Shown here: one piece after another, positions 16,411-24,611 of the stretch
Layout: the number at the start of each line of letters is the position of its first letter
Numbering within the stretch: the first letter of the stretch is position 1
Assembly: GCF_019468565.1 (NCBI RefSeq)
Contig: NZ_CP080521.1
Coordinates: 6,324,001 to 6,388,000 of the forward strand
Source of the DNA: Pseudonocardia sp. DSM 110487
GTDB taxonomy: Bacteria; Actinomycetota; Actinomycetes; Mycobacteriales; Pseudonocardiaceae
DNA: 64,000 bases
Direction of reading: 5' to 3'
Made by a program: the position numbers and the translations under genes
The notes under the pieces: model-generated
Database searches by the model: none
Seen by the model: the letters and a program-made list of their open reading frames with translations, nothing else
What the model was told of the DNA's origin: nothing

Positions 16411-17517
16411 TCAAGCGGCCTCTGGTTTGAGAATGACCTTGGTGAATCCCTCGGCCTGCCGCTCGACGCTCTCGTAGGCGGTCGGCGCCTCCGCGAGCGG
16501 CAGCTCGTGGGACACGACGAATCCGGGGCTGGCCCGGCCCTGCATGATCAGGTCACGGAGCTGCCGGTTGTAGCGCTTGACGTTCGCCTGCCCCGTGCCC
16601 AGCCGCAGGCCCCTCTCGAACACCGCGTCGAGGGCGGGCGACAGCCGGCCGGGGTCCGACGGCACGCAGTGCCCTGGCACACCGAGCGAGCCTGCGGGGC
16701 GCACGATCTGCGCGAGCCTGCCGAGTGCAGGGTCGGGCGCCGCGGCACCGGCGGGCTGGTGGCCCACCGCGTCGATTCCCCGGTCGGTGCCCTCCCCACC
16801 GGTCAGGTCCTTGATCTGCCGGACCGGGTCGCCTTGCGCGAGGTCGATCGGGATCGCGCCGATCTCCCTTGCCATGGCGAGCCATGCGGGCACGCGGTCG
16901 GCCACGAAGACCTGGGCGGCACCGCGGAGCAGGGCGGCGTAGGCGGCCATCAGGCCGAGCGGTCCGGCGCCGAACACCGCAACCGTCTCGCCCGGGGAGA
17001 CGCCCGCGAGCTCGCATCCGTGGTAACCGGTGGAAAAGATGTCCGCGAGGAGCGCGTAGTCCGACTCGTGATCGATTCCGGCGGGCAACGGCAAGCAGTT
17101 GAAGTCCGCATAAGGCACTCTGAGGTACTCGGCCTGACCTCCCGGATAGGGTGGGATCGCGGAATTTCCGCACACGCCGAGCGGGATGCCCTGCGGGTTC
17201 AGCGTCAGGCAGAAGCCGGTGAGGCCGGTGACGCAGTTCTTGCAGAAGCCGCAGGCGATGTTGAACGGCATCACCACGCGATCACCGTGCTCCAGACCGG
17301 TGACGCCACTGCCGACGTCCTCGACGATCCCGAGGTTCTCGTGGCCGAACACGGTCCCCGGCTCCGCCGCGGTCCGGCCCTCGTACACGTGCAGATCCGA
17401 GCCGGAGATACCGGTGGAAGTGATCCTTACGATCACATCGTTGGGGTGCTCGATCCGCGGGTCGGGGACCTCCTCGACGGCGACGTCGAAAGGCTTCCGG
17501 TACACCACCGCCCGCAT
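16411..17517 (-). CDS. Zinc-dependent alcohol dehydrogenase, glutathione-independent formaldehyde dehydrogenase-like
   Basis: 368 residues of the medium-chain family. The catalytic zinc region shows GISGSDLHVYEGR and FGHENLGIVEDVGSGV; the structural-zinc lobe has CGFCKNCVTGLTGFC (four cysteines); the cofactor site is VFGAGPLGLMAAYAALL. The insertions around LLADIFSTGYHGCELAGV and GTDRGIDAVGHQP resemble Pseudomonas-type PFDH, which oxidises formaldehyde with tightly bound NAD and no thiol cofactor. First gene of the PQQ operon, so it would clear the aldehyde formed by the PQQ enzyme. Promoter in the 177-bp gap to the divergent regulator. Other aldehydes or alcohols remain possible. Confidence 0.82.
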   Translation of the reverse strand: MRAVVYRKPFDVAVEEVPDPRIEHPNDVIVRITSTGISGSDLHVYEGRTAAEPGTVFGHENLGIVEDVGSGVTGLEHGDRVVMPFNIACGFCKNCVTGLTGFCLTLNPQGIPLGVCGNSAIPPYPGGQAEYLRVPYADFNCLPLPAGIDHESDYALLADIFSTGYHGCELAGVSPGETVAVFGAGPLGLMAAYAALLRGAAQVFVADRVPAWLAMAREIGAIPIDLAQGDPVRQIKDLTGGEGTDRGIDAVGHQPAGAAAPDPALGRLAQIVRPAGSLGVPGHCVPSDPGRLSPALDAVFERGLRLGTGQANVKRYNRQLRDLIMQGRASPGFVVSHELPLAEAPTAYESVERQAEGFTKVILKPEAA

Positions 17518-17694
17518 GAACCCGGTACCTCCACTCGTGGCCGTCCTGTCGCGCGTTCAGCCCCTAGGAGCGCCATCACCCGATCGTTAGCCTGGGTCGC
17601 GCCTCGACGTGGCGGCAGGGCAATCGGGCGGCGTTCATTCGGGTGGTGATCTCCGATCCTGGGGCGCTCGTGCCGTCACCCATAGGGAGATGGG

Positions 17695-19128
17695 ATGAAC
17701 GGTGCGAAAGGCCCAACGAGCGGGGCGCCACCCGCAACGAACGGCGTGGCGCTAGCAGACGACGACCTCCGCACCACGAGCGACGCATGGGAGCGCTTCG
17801 CCGCCGGGGCGGAGTCCGTGGACGGGGTGCGGCCCGAGATCCTCATGTCCTGGTACCGGTGCCGCGAGGAGTACGAGGTCGACCCGCACCTGGACCGTGC
17901 ACCTGCCGCCGCGGAGGTGGGTGCCCACTCGATCGACCACGACGTGGTGTACGCCGAGCTCGGCGGGATGGCGGCCTCGGCGGCCCTGGAGGTGGAGGGG
18001 CTCGACGGCGTGGTCACCGTGGCGGACGGCGCCGGCCGGATACTGGCGACGTGGGGCAGCAGGCGCATCCTCCACCAGGCCGCCGACAGCAACCTCGCCC
18101 CGTGGTCGACGTGGTCGGAATGGGCGAGCGGCACCAACGGCATGGGCACCGCGCTCGAGAGCCACCGCCCGGTGCTGGTGCGCGGGCCCGAGCACTGGTG
18201 TCAGGGCTTCCAGGGCTGGGTGTGCGCAGGCGTCGCGGTCCGGGACGTCGTCACCCACGAACCGCTCGCCGTGCTCGACGTCTCCTGCTGGCAGTCGTCG
18301 CTGTCGGCCGCCGTACTGCCGTGGCTGGCGAAGGTCGCCGCATCCACCGAGGCGAAACTGCGGAAGCGGGCCCACCACAGCGGCACGGTCCTCGCGGCCG
18401 CCCTCGCCGACCTCCGCGTCGCACCCGAGACGCCGCTCGCGGCCGTGGACATGGCCGGGAACGTCGTGCTCGCCAACAGCGAGGCCGCGGTGCTGCTCGG
18501 TACCCCCGCCGACCAGCCCGCCTACGCGCCCGCGCACCGTTTCACGCCCCAGCTCTCGGCACTGCCGATACTGGTGCGGCGGGCCGTGGAGCGGGCGAGG
18601 AAGGACCCGGACTGGACGGGGTCGACGCAGGTATACGTGCCCTTCCTGGACCTCACCGTCCCGATCGTCGTCCGCCCGGTCTTCACCGGAACCCACCTGA
18701 TCGGCATGCTGCTCGCGTTCGGGTCCGCCGGTTCCGGTGGCTGCGACCAGCCGGCCGGATACCTCGTTCCCGCCGCCACCACCGGCCCGCTGCCGAGCCG
18801 CGTCGTCGCGCTCAGGGACGATCGCTGGGTCCTGCTCGACCCGCGCGAGATCCGCTTCGCCGAGGCCGACCACAACTCCGTCTGGCTGACCACCGACCAC
18901 GGGCGGCTGGTGGCCGCAACGCGGGGCCTCGACCGGCTCGAACAGCAGCTCGAGGACAAGGGCTTCCTGCGCGTCCACCGCCGGTTCCTGGTGAACCTCG
19001 GGCGGGTGCGGGAGGTCGAGCAGGGGTTCAAGGGCGCCCTGTTCCTCGCCACCGACGCGCGCACGCGCGAGACGGTGCCGGTCTCGCGCCGGCATGCGTC
19101 GCAGCTGCGTCAGGCGTTCGGGCTCTGA
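17695..19128 (+). CDS. GAF-PAS-like-LytTR transcriptional regulator, divergent from the PQQ operon
   Basis: 477 residues. The N-terminus has the AcoR/MimR-type helix VRPEILMSWYRCREEYEVDP and a GAF-like domain (about 60-200, with WSEWASGTNGMGTALESHRPV). A middle PAS-like segment (about 235-350: VAPETPLAAVDMAGNVVLAN) follows. A C-terminal LytTR DNA-binding domain (about 375-475) has VWLTTDHGRLVA, LDRLEQQLEDKGFLRVHRRFLVNLGRV and VPVSRRHASQLR. AcoR-like alcohol/ketone regulators normally carry AAA+ and Fis domains; here both are replaced by LytTR, so it should act with ordinary sigma-70-type promoters. The divergent position suggests it senses the alcohol or aldehyde and controls the PQQ operon. 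ATG at 17695 with AGGGAG upstream. Confidence 0.8.
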   Translation: MNGAKGPTSGAPPATNGVALADDDLRTTSDAWERFAAGAESVDGVRPEILMSWYRCREEYEVDPHLDRAPAAAEVGAHSIDHDVVYAELGGMAASAALEVEGLDGVVTVADGAGRILATWGSRRILHQAADSNLAPWSTWSEWASGTNGMGTALESHRPVLVRGPEHWCQGFQGWVCAGVAVRDVVTHEPLAVLDVSCWQSSLSAAVLPWLAKVAASTEAKLRKRAHHSGTVLAAALADLRVAPETPLAAVDMAGNVVLANSEAAVLLGTPADQPAYAPAHRFTPQLSALPILVRRAVERARKDPDWTGSTQVYVPFLDLTVPIVVRPVFTGTHLIGMLLAFGSAGSGGCDQPAGYLVPAATTGPLPSRVVALRDDRWVLLDPREIRFAEADHNSVWLTTDHGRLVAATRGLDRLEQQLEDKGFLRVHRRFLVNLGRVREVEQGFKGALFLATDARTRETVPVSRRHASQLRQAFGL

Positions 19129-19141
19129 GCGCCCGGTCCGC

Positions 19142-19618
19142 TCAGAGCTTGAGCAGGATGTTCGAGCAGGTGGAGAGGTCGATGCCCTTCTCGTCGACGT
19201 CCAGGCTGGTCAGGACGCCGTCCTCGACGATCGCCGCGTAGCGCTTCGAACGCCGCCCGAGCCCGAAGCCGCTGCCGTCCAGCTCGAGGCCCATGGCCGC
19301 GGTGAACTCGCCGTTGCCGTCGGAGAGCAGCAGGATGTCGTCGGCGCCGTGGGCCTTGCCCCATGCGTCCATCACGAACGGGTCGTTGACCGCGACGCAC
19401 GCGATCGTCGTGATGCCCTTGGCCTTCAGCTCGTCCGCCCGCTCCACGAAACCGGGCAGGTGGACGTTCGAGCAGCCCGGTGTGAACGCGCCGGGCACGG
19501 CGAACAGCACGACCTTCCCCGTGCCGAGCGCCTCGCCGGTCTTCACGACGGTGGGGCCGTCCGGGGTCATCGTGCGCAGCTCGGCGTCGGGGAGCCGGTC
19601 GCCAACGGAGATCGTCAT
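19142..19618 (-). CDS. Peroxiredoxin, Prx5 type
   Basis: 158 residues. The peroxidatic motif VPGAFTPGCSNVHLPGF is diagnostic of the AhpE/Prx5-like thioredoxin-fold group, with VNDPFVMDAWGKAHG and GLGRRSKRYAAIVEDG further on. A Cys near the C-terminus (STCSNILLKL) may resolve the sulfenic acid; otherwise it is a 1-Cys enzyme using external thiols. It reduces hydrogen or organic peroxides in the cytosol. It lies 9 bp after the universal stress gene on the same strand and converges on the LytTR regulator. Confidence 0.92.
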   Translation of the reverse strand: MTISVGDRLPDAELRTMTPDGPTVVKTGEALGTGKVVLFAVPGAFTPGCSNVHLPGFVERADELKAKGITTIACVAVNDPFVMDAWGKAHGADDILLLSDGNGEFTAAMGLELDGSGFGLGRRSKRYAAIVEDGVLTSLDVDEKGIDLSTCSNILLKL

Positions 19619-19627
19619 GCGTTCAAC

Positions 19628-20551
19628 CTACGCCGGACGCTCCGCCCGCTCGGCGAGCGAGTGAGCGGCACCACGCGGCACCACGACCACGGGCACCGGC
19701 GAATGGCGCACGATCCGCGACGAGCGGGAGCCGATGAAGACGTGCTCGAGCGGCCCCACGGTGCTGGAGCCGACGGCGAGGATGTCCCCGTCGTCCCAGC
19801 CGATGTCCTCGATCGCCCCCGCCCAGTCGGTGCCGTGGCCCACCGCCGCCGCGAGCGCCGACGGCTGCCGCGGCAGCCGCTCGACCTGCTCCAGGACGGC
19901 GCGCTGGGCCCGCTCGACGTCCTCGGCCCACTCGCGCGCCACTGCGTCCTCGGCGCGCGAGCCGATGCCGGCGGTCAGCGGCGTGCGCGGGCGCACGGCG
20001 AACGACGCGACGCGCAGCGCGGCCTTGGCCCGGGCGGCCACCCCGGCGACGGCGACGACCAGCTCGTCCGCGCCGTCGGTGGCGCCGAAGGCGGCGGTCA
20101 CCCTGCGCACCGTGGCATCGGCCCTGCAGCGGAACCCGCGGGGACCGAGCACCACCGGGAGCGGCGAGCTGTGCAGCAGCCGGTCCGCGACGCTCCCGAA
20201 CGCGACGCGGCCGAGCACCCCCGCCGTGGACGAGCCGAGCACGAGCAGGCGAGCGCCGTGCTCCCGCGCGACCTCGAGGAGGCCCGCCGACGTCGACCGC
20301 GCCCTCGCGACGAGGAACGAGGCGGGGCGATCACCGGGCACCATGCCCTGTGCCTGCTCGATCGCCTCCTGCGCGGCGCGGTCGAGGTACTCCTGGTACT
20401 CGGCGTCGATCCGCGCCATCCCGGGCGGCCACGGCGGCGGCACCACCGTGCACACGAGGAGGTCCTCGTCGAGCGAGCGGGCGATCATCATGCCGAGGTG
20501 CACGGCGGCGGTCGCGCGCTCGTCGCGCGGCAGCCCGACGAGGACCGTCAT
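19628..20551 (-). CDS. Universal stress protein with two USP domains
   Basis: 307 residues with tandem UspA folds. The first ends in the ATP-binding signature LVLGSSTAGVLGRVAFGSVADRLLHSSPLPVVL; the second ends in ILAVGSSTVGPLEHVFIGSRSSRIVRHSPVPVVVVP. Both keep the G-S-x10-G-S-x-S/A spacing of nucleotide-binding family members. The ATG overlaps the amino-acid permease stop (ATGA), so it is co-translated with that carrier, an association often seen in actinobacteria. Role likely regulatory or protective rather than enzymatic. Confidence 0.88.
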   Translation of the reverse strand: MTVLVGLPRDERATAAVHLGMMIARSLDEDLLVCTVVPPPWPPGMARIDAEYQEYLDRAAQEAIEQAQGMVPGDRPASFLVARARSTSAGLLEVAREHGARLLVLGSSTAGVLGRVAFGSVADRLLHSSPLPVVLGPRGFRCRADATVRRVTAAFGATDGADELVVAVAGVAARAKAALRVASFAVRPRTPLTAGIGSRAEDAVAREWAEDVERAQRAVLEQVERLPRQPSALAAAVGHGTDWAGAIEDIGWDDGDILAVGSSTVGPLEHVFIGSRSSRIVRHSPVPVVVVPRGAAHSLAERAERPA

Positions 20552-21978
20552 GACAGATCCCTGTCGCCGGTGTGCAGCCGCGAATGCCGGATCCCGTAGG
20601 TGAAGTACCAGACGAGCACGATCGCCACCCAGATCCCGAAGACCGCGATCGTGATCGGTCTCAGGTTGGTGATGATCCAGAGGCAGCCCAGTACCGACAG
20701 GACCGGCGTGACGGGATAGCCGGGCACCCGGAACCCGCGGGGCAGATCGGGTGCCGTGCGCCGCAGGATGATCACGCCGACGGACACCACGAGGAAGGCC
20801 ACCAGGGTGCCGATGCTCGTCATCTCGGCGAGGAAGTTGATCGGAAGGAAGCCCGCGAGCAACCCGACGGCGAGCGCGACGACGATCGTGTTGTTCACCG
20901 GCGTCCTGGTCCGGGTGTTCACCTGCTGGAAGAAGCGCGGCAGCATCCCGTCCCTTCCGATCGCGAAGAGGATGCGGGTCTGGCCGTAGAGCACCACGAG
21001 GGTGACGCTGAAGATCGAGATGATCGCCCCTGCCGCGAGCACGGTGCCCGGCCAGCTGGCGCCGACCACGTTCTCGAGGATGGCGGCGAGCCCGGCCTCC
21101 TGTCCCTCGAACTCCCCCTGCGGCTGCGCGGCGACGGCGACCAGCGCCACCGCCACGTAGACCGACGTCACGATGACCAGCGCCATGATGATGGCCAGCG
21201 GCATCGTCCGGCGGGGATTCTTCACCTCCTCGCCAGCCGTCGACGCGGCGTCGAGGCCGACGAAGGCGAAGAAGATGATGCCGGCGGCCCCCGTGATGCC
21301 CGCGACCCCGTACGGCGCGAAGTCGGCGAGGTTGTCGGAGTTCCAGCCGGTCACACCGAGGACGACGAACATCACGAGCACGGCGAGCTTGATGACGACC
21401 ATGATCGCGTTGACGGTCGCCGACTCGCTTGCGCCCCGGATGAGCAGCAGCGCACACAGCGCCACCAGCACCACCGCCGGCAGGTTGACGAGCCCGCCGC
21501 CCTCGGGCGACTGGGACAGCGCGTCCGGGATCTGGACGCCGAACAGGTTGCCGAGCAGCTGGTTGAGGTACTGCGACCAGCCGACCGCGACCGCCGCGCC
21601 CGACACGCCGTACTCGAGCAGTAGGCACGCCGCCACCCCCATGGCGACGACCTCCCCGAGCGTGACGTACGCGTAGGAGTACGAGGACCCCGACACCGGT
21701 ACGGCACTGGCCAGCTCCGCGTAGCACAGCGCGGTGAGGCCCGCGACGACCGCGGCGATCACGAAGGACCACACCACGGCCGGCCCGGCAACCGGCACGG
21801 CCTCGCTCAGGATGAAGAAGATGCCGGTCCCGATCGTCGCGCCGACCCCGATCATCGTGAGCGGGAACAGCCCGATGGTCCGAGCGAGCTGACCACCGCC
21901 GTGGCCGTCGACACCGGTCTCCGCCGCCATCACGTCCAGCGGCTTGCGGCGGAAGGCCTGCTGCATCAACGAAGCCAT
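20548..21978 (-). CDS. APC-family amino acid permease (CAT/YfnA-like)
   Basis: 476 residues with about 12-13 hydrophobic segments. The family substrate-binding turn GVGATIGTGIFF is in TM1; others are YAELASAVPVSGSSYSYAYV (TM3 region), FFAFVGLDAASTAGEEVKNPRR (TM6-7 loop) and GRDGMLPRFFQQVNTRTRTP. These match cationic or broad amino-acid permeases of the CAT type. I prefer the second ATG (21978), which has GAGGAG six bases before it; the first at 21984 would touch that site. Co-expressed with the universal stress gene and perhaps the peroxiredoxin. Confidence 0.88.
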   Translation of the reverse strand: MASLMQQAFRRKPLDVMAAETGVDGHGGGQLARTIGLFPLTMIGVGATIGTGIFFILSEAVPVAGPAVVWSFVIAAVVAGLTALCYAELASAVPVSGSSYSYAYVTLGEVVAMGVAACLLLEYGVSGAAVAVGWSQYLNQLLGNLFGVQIPDALSQSPEGGGLVNLPAVVLVALCALLLIRGASESATVNAIMVVIKLAVLVMFVVLGVTGWNSDNLADFAPYGVAGITGAAGIIFFAFVGLDAASTAGEEVKNPRRTMPLAIIMALVIVTSVYVAVALVAVAAQPQGEFEGQEAGLAAILENVVGASWPGTVLAAGAIISIFSVTLVVLYGQTRILFAIGRDGMLPRFFQQVNTRTRTPVNNTIVVALAVGLLAGFLPINFLAEMTSIGTLVAFLVVSVGVIILRRTAPDLPRGFRVPGYPVTPVLSVLGCLWIITNLRPITIAVFGIWVAIVLVWYFTYGIRHSRLHTGDRDLS

Positions 21979-22271
21979 GGCCATCTCCTCGGTCGGGGTT
22001 CACCACGATCCAGGGTGGCCGGGTGGGATGCGAGCCCCCGAACGGAGGCTGCCCACTGTGGTCGAGATGGCATCGAGTGCTGCTCAGGGGCGGCGCGAAC
22101 CGCGCTCACCGCCATCTCGATGGCAGGTTTCCCGAACGGGCCCGTCGCTCACCCCCGCACCACTCGCCGCCACGGTTGGTGGGAGCCTCATCACATGTCC
22201 CTGGTCAACCACCACCCCGCTCACGGCGAGCGGCAGATCGCGGGCGCCGTCTTCGAGCGGCTGGAACGCAT
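21979..22271. other. Divergent intergenic region between permease and LysR genes
   Basis: A 293-bp gap holding the promoters of both genes. I see a 9-bp inverted repeat, CGAGATGGC near 22064 and GCCATCTCG near 22110, separated by about 37 bp. There is also a possible 26-codon leader frame at 22195-22275 (ATG TCC CTG GTC) that ends overlapping the TTG start of the LysR gene. No riboswitch that I could recognise. Confidence 0.35.
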
Positions 22272-23222
22272 TTGACGGCTCGCGCGCGGCAGCCGGCCGT
22301 CCACCTCGCCAACCTCGACCTGAACCTCCTGGTCGCGCTGCGCGAGCTGCTGCGCGAACGGAACGTCACGCGCGCGGCGGCGCGGATCGGCATCTCGCAG
22401 CCCGCGGCGAGCGCGGCGCTGTCGCGGCTGCGCCGGCACTTCGACGACGAGCTACTGGTCCGCGCGCGCTCCGGTTACACGCTCTCGCCGCTCGCGATGC
22501 AGCTCGCCGAGCAGGTCGAGACGGTGTGCGCCGCGGCCGAGCGGCTCTTCGCGACGGGCAGCGCGTTCGACCCGAGCACCTCACGCCGGGAGTTCACGCT
22601 CCTCATGGCCGACTACACGATCGCGGTGCTCGGCCGGCACCTGTCGACCGCGATCGGCGCGCAGGCACCCGGCGTCGACCTGCACGTGCGGCTCGTGCGG
22701 GAGGCGTTCGCCCTCGACTTCGCCGAGACGATCACCCTGATCGACGGCATGGTCTCGCCGCCGGTCGACCGCTTCGAGCTGCCGTCCGTGCACTCGGTCG
22801 AGCTGTTCACCGACCGCTGGGTCTGCATCGCCGACGCCGCCAACCCGGACGTCGCCGACGGCATCACGATCGACCGGCTCGCCGAGCTGCCGTGGGTGGC
22901 GCCGTTCCAGCCCGACCGCGGCAACCCGACGGCCGCCCCGATGAGCCGGCAGCTGGCGCTCTTCGGCATCCGCCCCGACATCCGCGTGCGCGTCGAGAGC
23001 TACCAGGCGGTGCCCCACCTCGTGGCCGGCACCGACCGGGTCGCGCTGCTCCAGGAACGGCTCGCCGCGCAGGTGGCCGGCCCGCTCGGGCTGCGCGTTC
23101 TGCCCTGCCCCGGCGACCCCGAGCCGATCGTCGAGCGCTTCTGGTGGCACGCCGACCGCGACGGCGACCCCGCGCACCGGTGGCTGCGCGAGACCGTGAT
23201 CGTCGCGGCGACTCGCCTCTGA
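22272..23222 (+). CDS. LysR-family regulator (NodD-like branch) of the aconitase-X operon
   Basis: About 316 residues from a TTG at 22272; the frame is open further upstream but non-protein-like. The HTH is unmistakable: LANLDLNLLVALRELLRERNVTRAAARIGISQPAASAALSRLRRHFDDELLVR. The effector domain starts near residue 100 with REFTLLMADYTIAVLGRHL. The N-L-D-L-N-L-L opening is typical of the NodD/LinR/PcpR group that senses aromatic or acidic metabolites. No ATG or strong ribosome site precedes it, and a short leader frame overlaps the TTG (TTGA), so translational coupling is possible. It lies just upstream of and in line with the FAD oxidoreductase-MFS-AcnX genes. Confidence 0.85.
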   Translation: MTARARQPAVHLANLDLNLLVALRELLRERNVTRAAARIGISQPAASAALSRLRRHFDDELLVRARSGYTLSPLAMQLAEQVETVCAAAERLFATGSAFDPSTSRREFTLLMADYTIAVLGRHLSTAIGAQAPGVDLHVRLVREAFALDFAETITLIDGMVSPPVDRFELPSVHSVELFTDRWVCIADAANPDVADGITIDRLAELPWVAPFQPDRGNPTAAPMSRQLALFGIRPDIRVRVESYQAVPHLVAGTDRVALLQERLAAQVAGPLGLRVLPCPGDPEPIVERFWWHADRDGDPAHRWLRETVIVAATRL

Positions 23223-23251
23223 GCTGCGTTTATCTGTTCAATTGATGGCGC

Positions 23252-23268
23252 ATAGACGGATTGACTAT
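23252..23268. promoter_or_regulatory. Candidate LysR binding dyad ahead of the FAD oxidoreductase gene
   Basis: ATAG-N9-CTAT in an unusually AT-rich 50-bp stretch (about 23228-23275), some 40 bp before the oxidoreductase start. LysR proteins bind interrupted dyads of about this span. The gap between the LysR stop and the next start is 83 bp, so an internal promoter here would be controlled by the upstream regulator. Confidence 0.45.
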
Positions 23269-23305
23269 TTCCTCGCGCTCACCGCGGCTTCCTACGTTGT
23301 GACGC

Positions 23306-24595
23306 ATGCCGCACCCGCTCACCGACCTCCCGGTCCGCACCGTCACGCGTCCACAGGGGAGCGCGACGCACGAGGTCACCGCCGATGTGTGCGTCGTCGG
23401 TGCCGGGATCGCGGGCCTCTCCGCGGCTGTCGAGTCGGCGCGACTGGGCCGCTCCGTCGTGCTGGTCGACGCGCTCCCGGTGCTCGGCGGCCAGATGGTC
23501 AACTCGCTGATCGGCCTGTTCTGCGGCGTCTTCGGCAACGCCCCCGAGCACCGCCGGCTCACCCACGGCCTCTTCGACGGCCTGTTCGCCGACCTCGAGG
23601 CCACCGGTGACCTGTTCTACAACCGCGGCCACACCACCACCGTCGGCTACGACGAGGTGCGGCTCGGCAGGTGGGTCGAGCAGACCGTGGCCGCCAACGG
23701 CATCCAGGCGATCACGGGTGCCGTGATCGTCGGCGTGACGCGCTCGGCCGACCGGATCGACGCCGTCCGCTTCGCCACCCGCTACGGCACCGTCGAGGTC
23801 ACCGCCACCGGCTTCGTCGACGCGAGCGGTGACGCGGCGCTCGCCTGGGAGGCCGGCCTGCCGTGCCGGATCCCCGAGCGCGAGATCTACGGCAGCCAGC
23901 AGCTCGTCGTCGAGCACCTCGACGAGAGCCGGCGCCCCGACCCCGGCGAGCTGGCCGCGCGGATCGGCGCGAAGGCCGAGGAGTTCGGCCTGCGCCGCCA
24001 CGACGGGCTCGCGTTCTTCTTCCCCGGCCGCGGCACCGCCGTGCTCAACATGACCCACATCGAAGCCCCGCTGCACCCGATCGCGGCGGCCGACGCGCAG
24101 ATCCGCGGCAAGGAGCAGGCCGACCGCGCCATCGCGCTGCTGCGCGCCGAGTTCCCCGAGGTCTTCGGCAGGGCGCGGGTGCGCAGCTACGGCTTCCCCG
24201 GGCGCCGCCAGACCCGGTGGGTCGCCGCCGTCCACCAGCTCACCGTCGACGAGGTCCGCGCGGGCACCCGCTTCCCCGACGCCGTCGCCCGCACGGCGTG
24301 GCCGATCGAGCTGCACGACACCCCGCAGGGATACGTGTGGGAGACGTTCGGCCCCGACCACGTGCACTACGTGCCTCTGCGCGCGATGACACCACCGGAC
24401 GTGCACAACCTGCTCGTCGCGGGCCGCTGCATCGACGGCGACGCTGCGGCGCTCTCCAGCGTGCGGGTCATGGGCCCGTGCGGAGCCGAGGGCTTCGCCG
24501 CCGCTCACGTGCTCGACCTCGCAGGCAAGGACAGCGTGCACGACGTCGACAACGGCGACCTGGCCGAGCGCGTCGCCCCGAACGTCGAGGGCTGA
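23306..24595 (+). CDS. FAD-dependent oxidoreductase (FAD_oxidored family)
   Basis: 429 residues. Dinucleotide-binding motif VVGAGIAGLSAAVESARLG at about 30-48, the family segment LPVLGGQMVNSLIGLFCG, FVDASGDAALAWEAGLP in the middle, and the C-terminal FAD contact NLLVAGRCIDGDAAALSSVRVMGPCGAEGFAAA. This is the FAD_oxidored family, loosely related to flavoprotein dehydrogenases of the fumarate-reductase/GlcD-like type. First enzyme of the AcnX operon; in the pathway it may oxidise or reduce the substrate before or after dehydration. Substrate unknown. Confidence 0.8.
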   Translation: MPHPLTDLPVRTVTRPQGSATHEVTADVCVVGAGIAGLSAAVESARLGRSVVLVDALPVLGGQMVNSLIGLFCGVFGNAPEHRRLTHGLFDGLFADLEATGDLFYNRGHTTTVGYDEVRLGRWVEQTVAANGIQAITGAVIVGVTRSADRIDAVRFATRYGTVEVTATGFVDASGDAALAWEAGLPCRIPEREIYGSQQLVVEHLDESRRPDPGELAARIGAKAEEFGLRRHDGLAFFFPGRGTAVLNMTHIEAPLHPIAAADAQIRGKEQADRAIALLRAEFPEVFGRARVRSYGFPGRRQTRWVAAVHQLTVDEVRAGTRFPDAVARTAWPIELHDTPQGYVWETFGPDHVHYVPLRAMTPPDVHNLLVAGRCIDGDAAALSSVRVMGPCGAEGFAAAHVLDLAGKDSVHDVDNGDLAERVAPNVEG

Positions 24596-24611
24596 GACCC
24601 CAGGAGAGGCA

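Noticed and set aside
19094..21624. Long plus-strand frames opposite the stress protein and permease
   Set aside because: Shadow frames of strongly conserved minus-strand genes, with no domain content.
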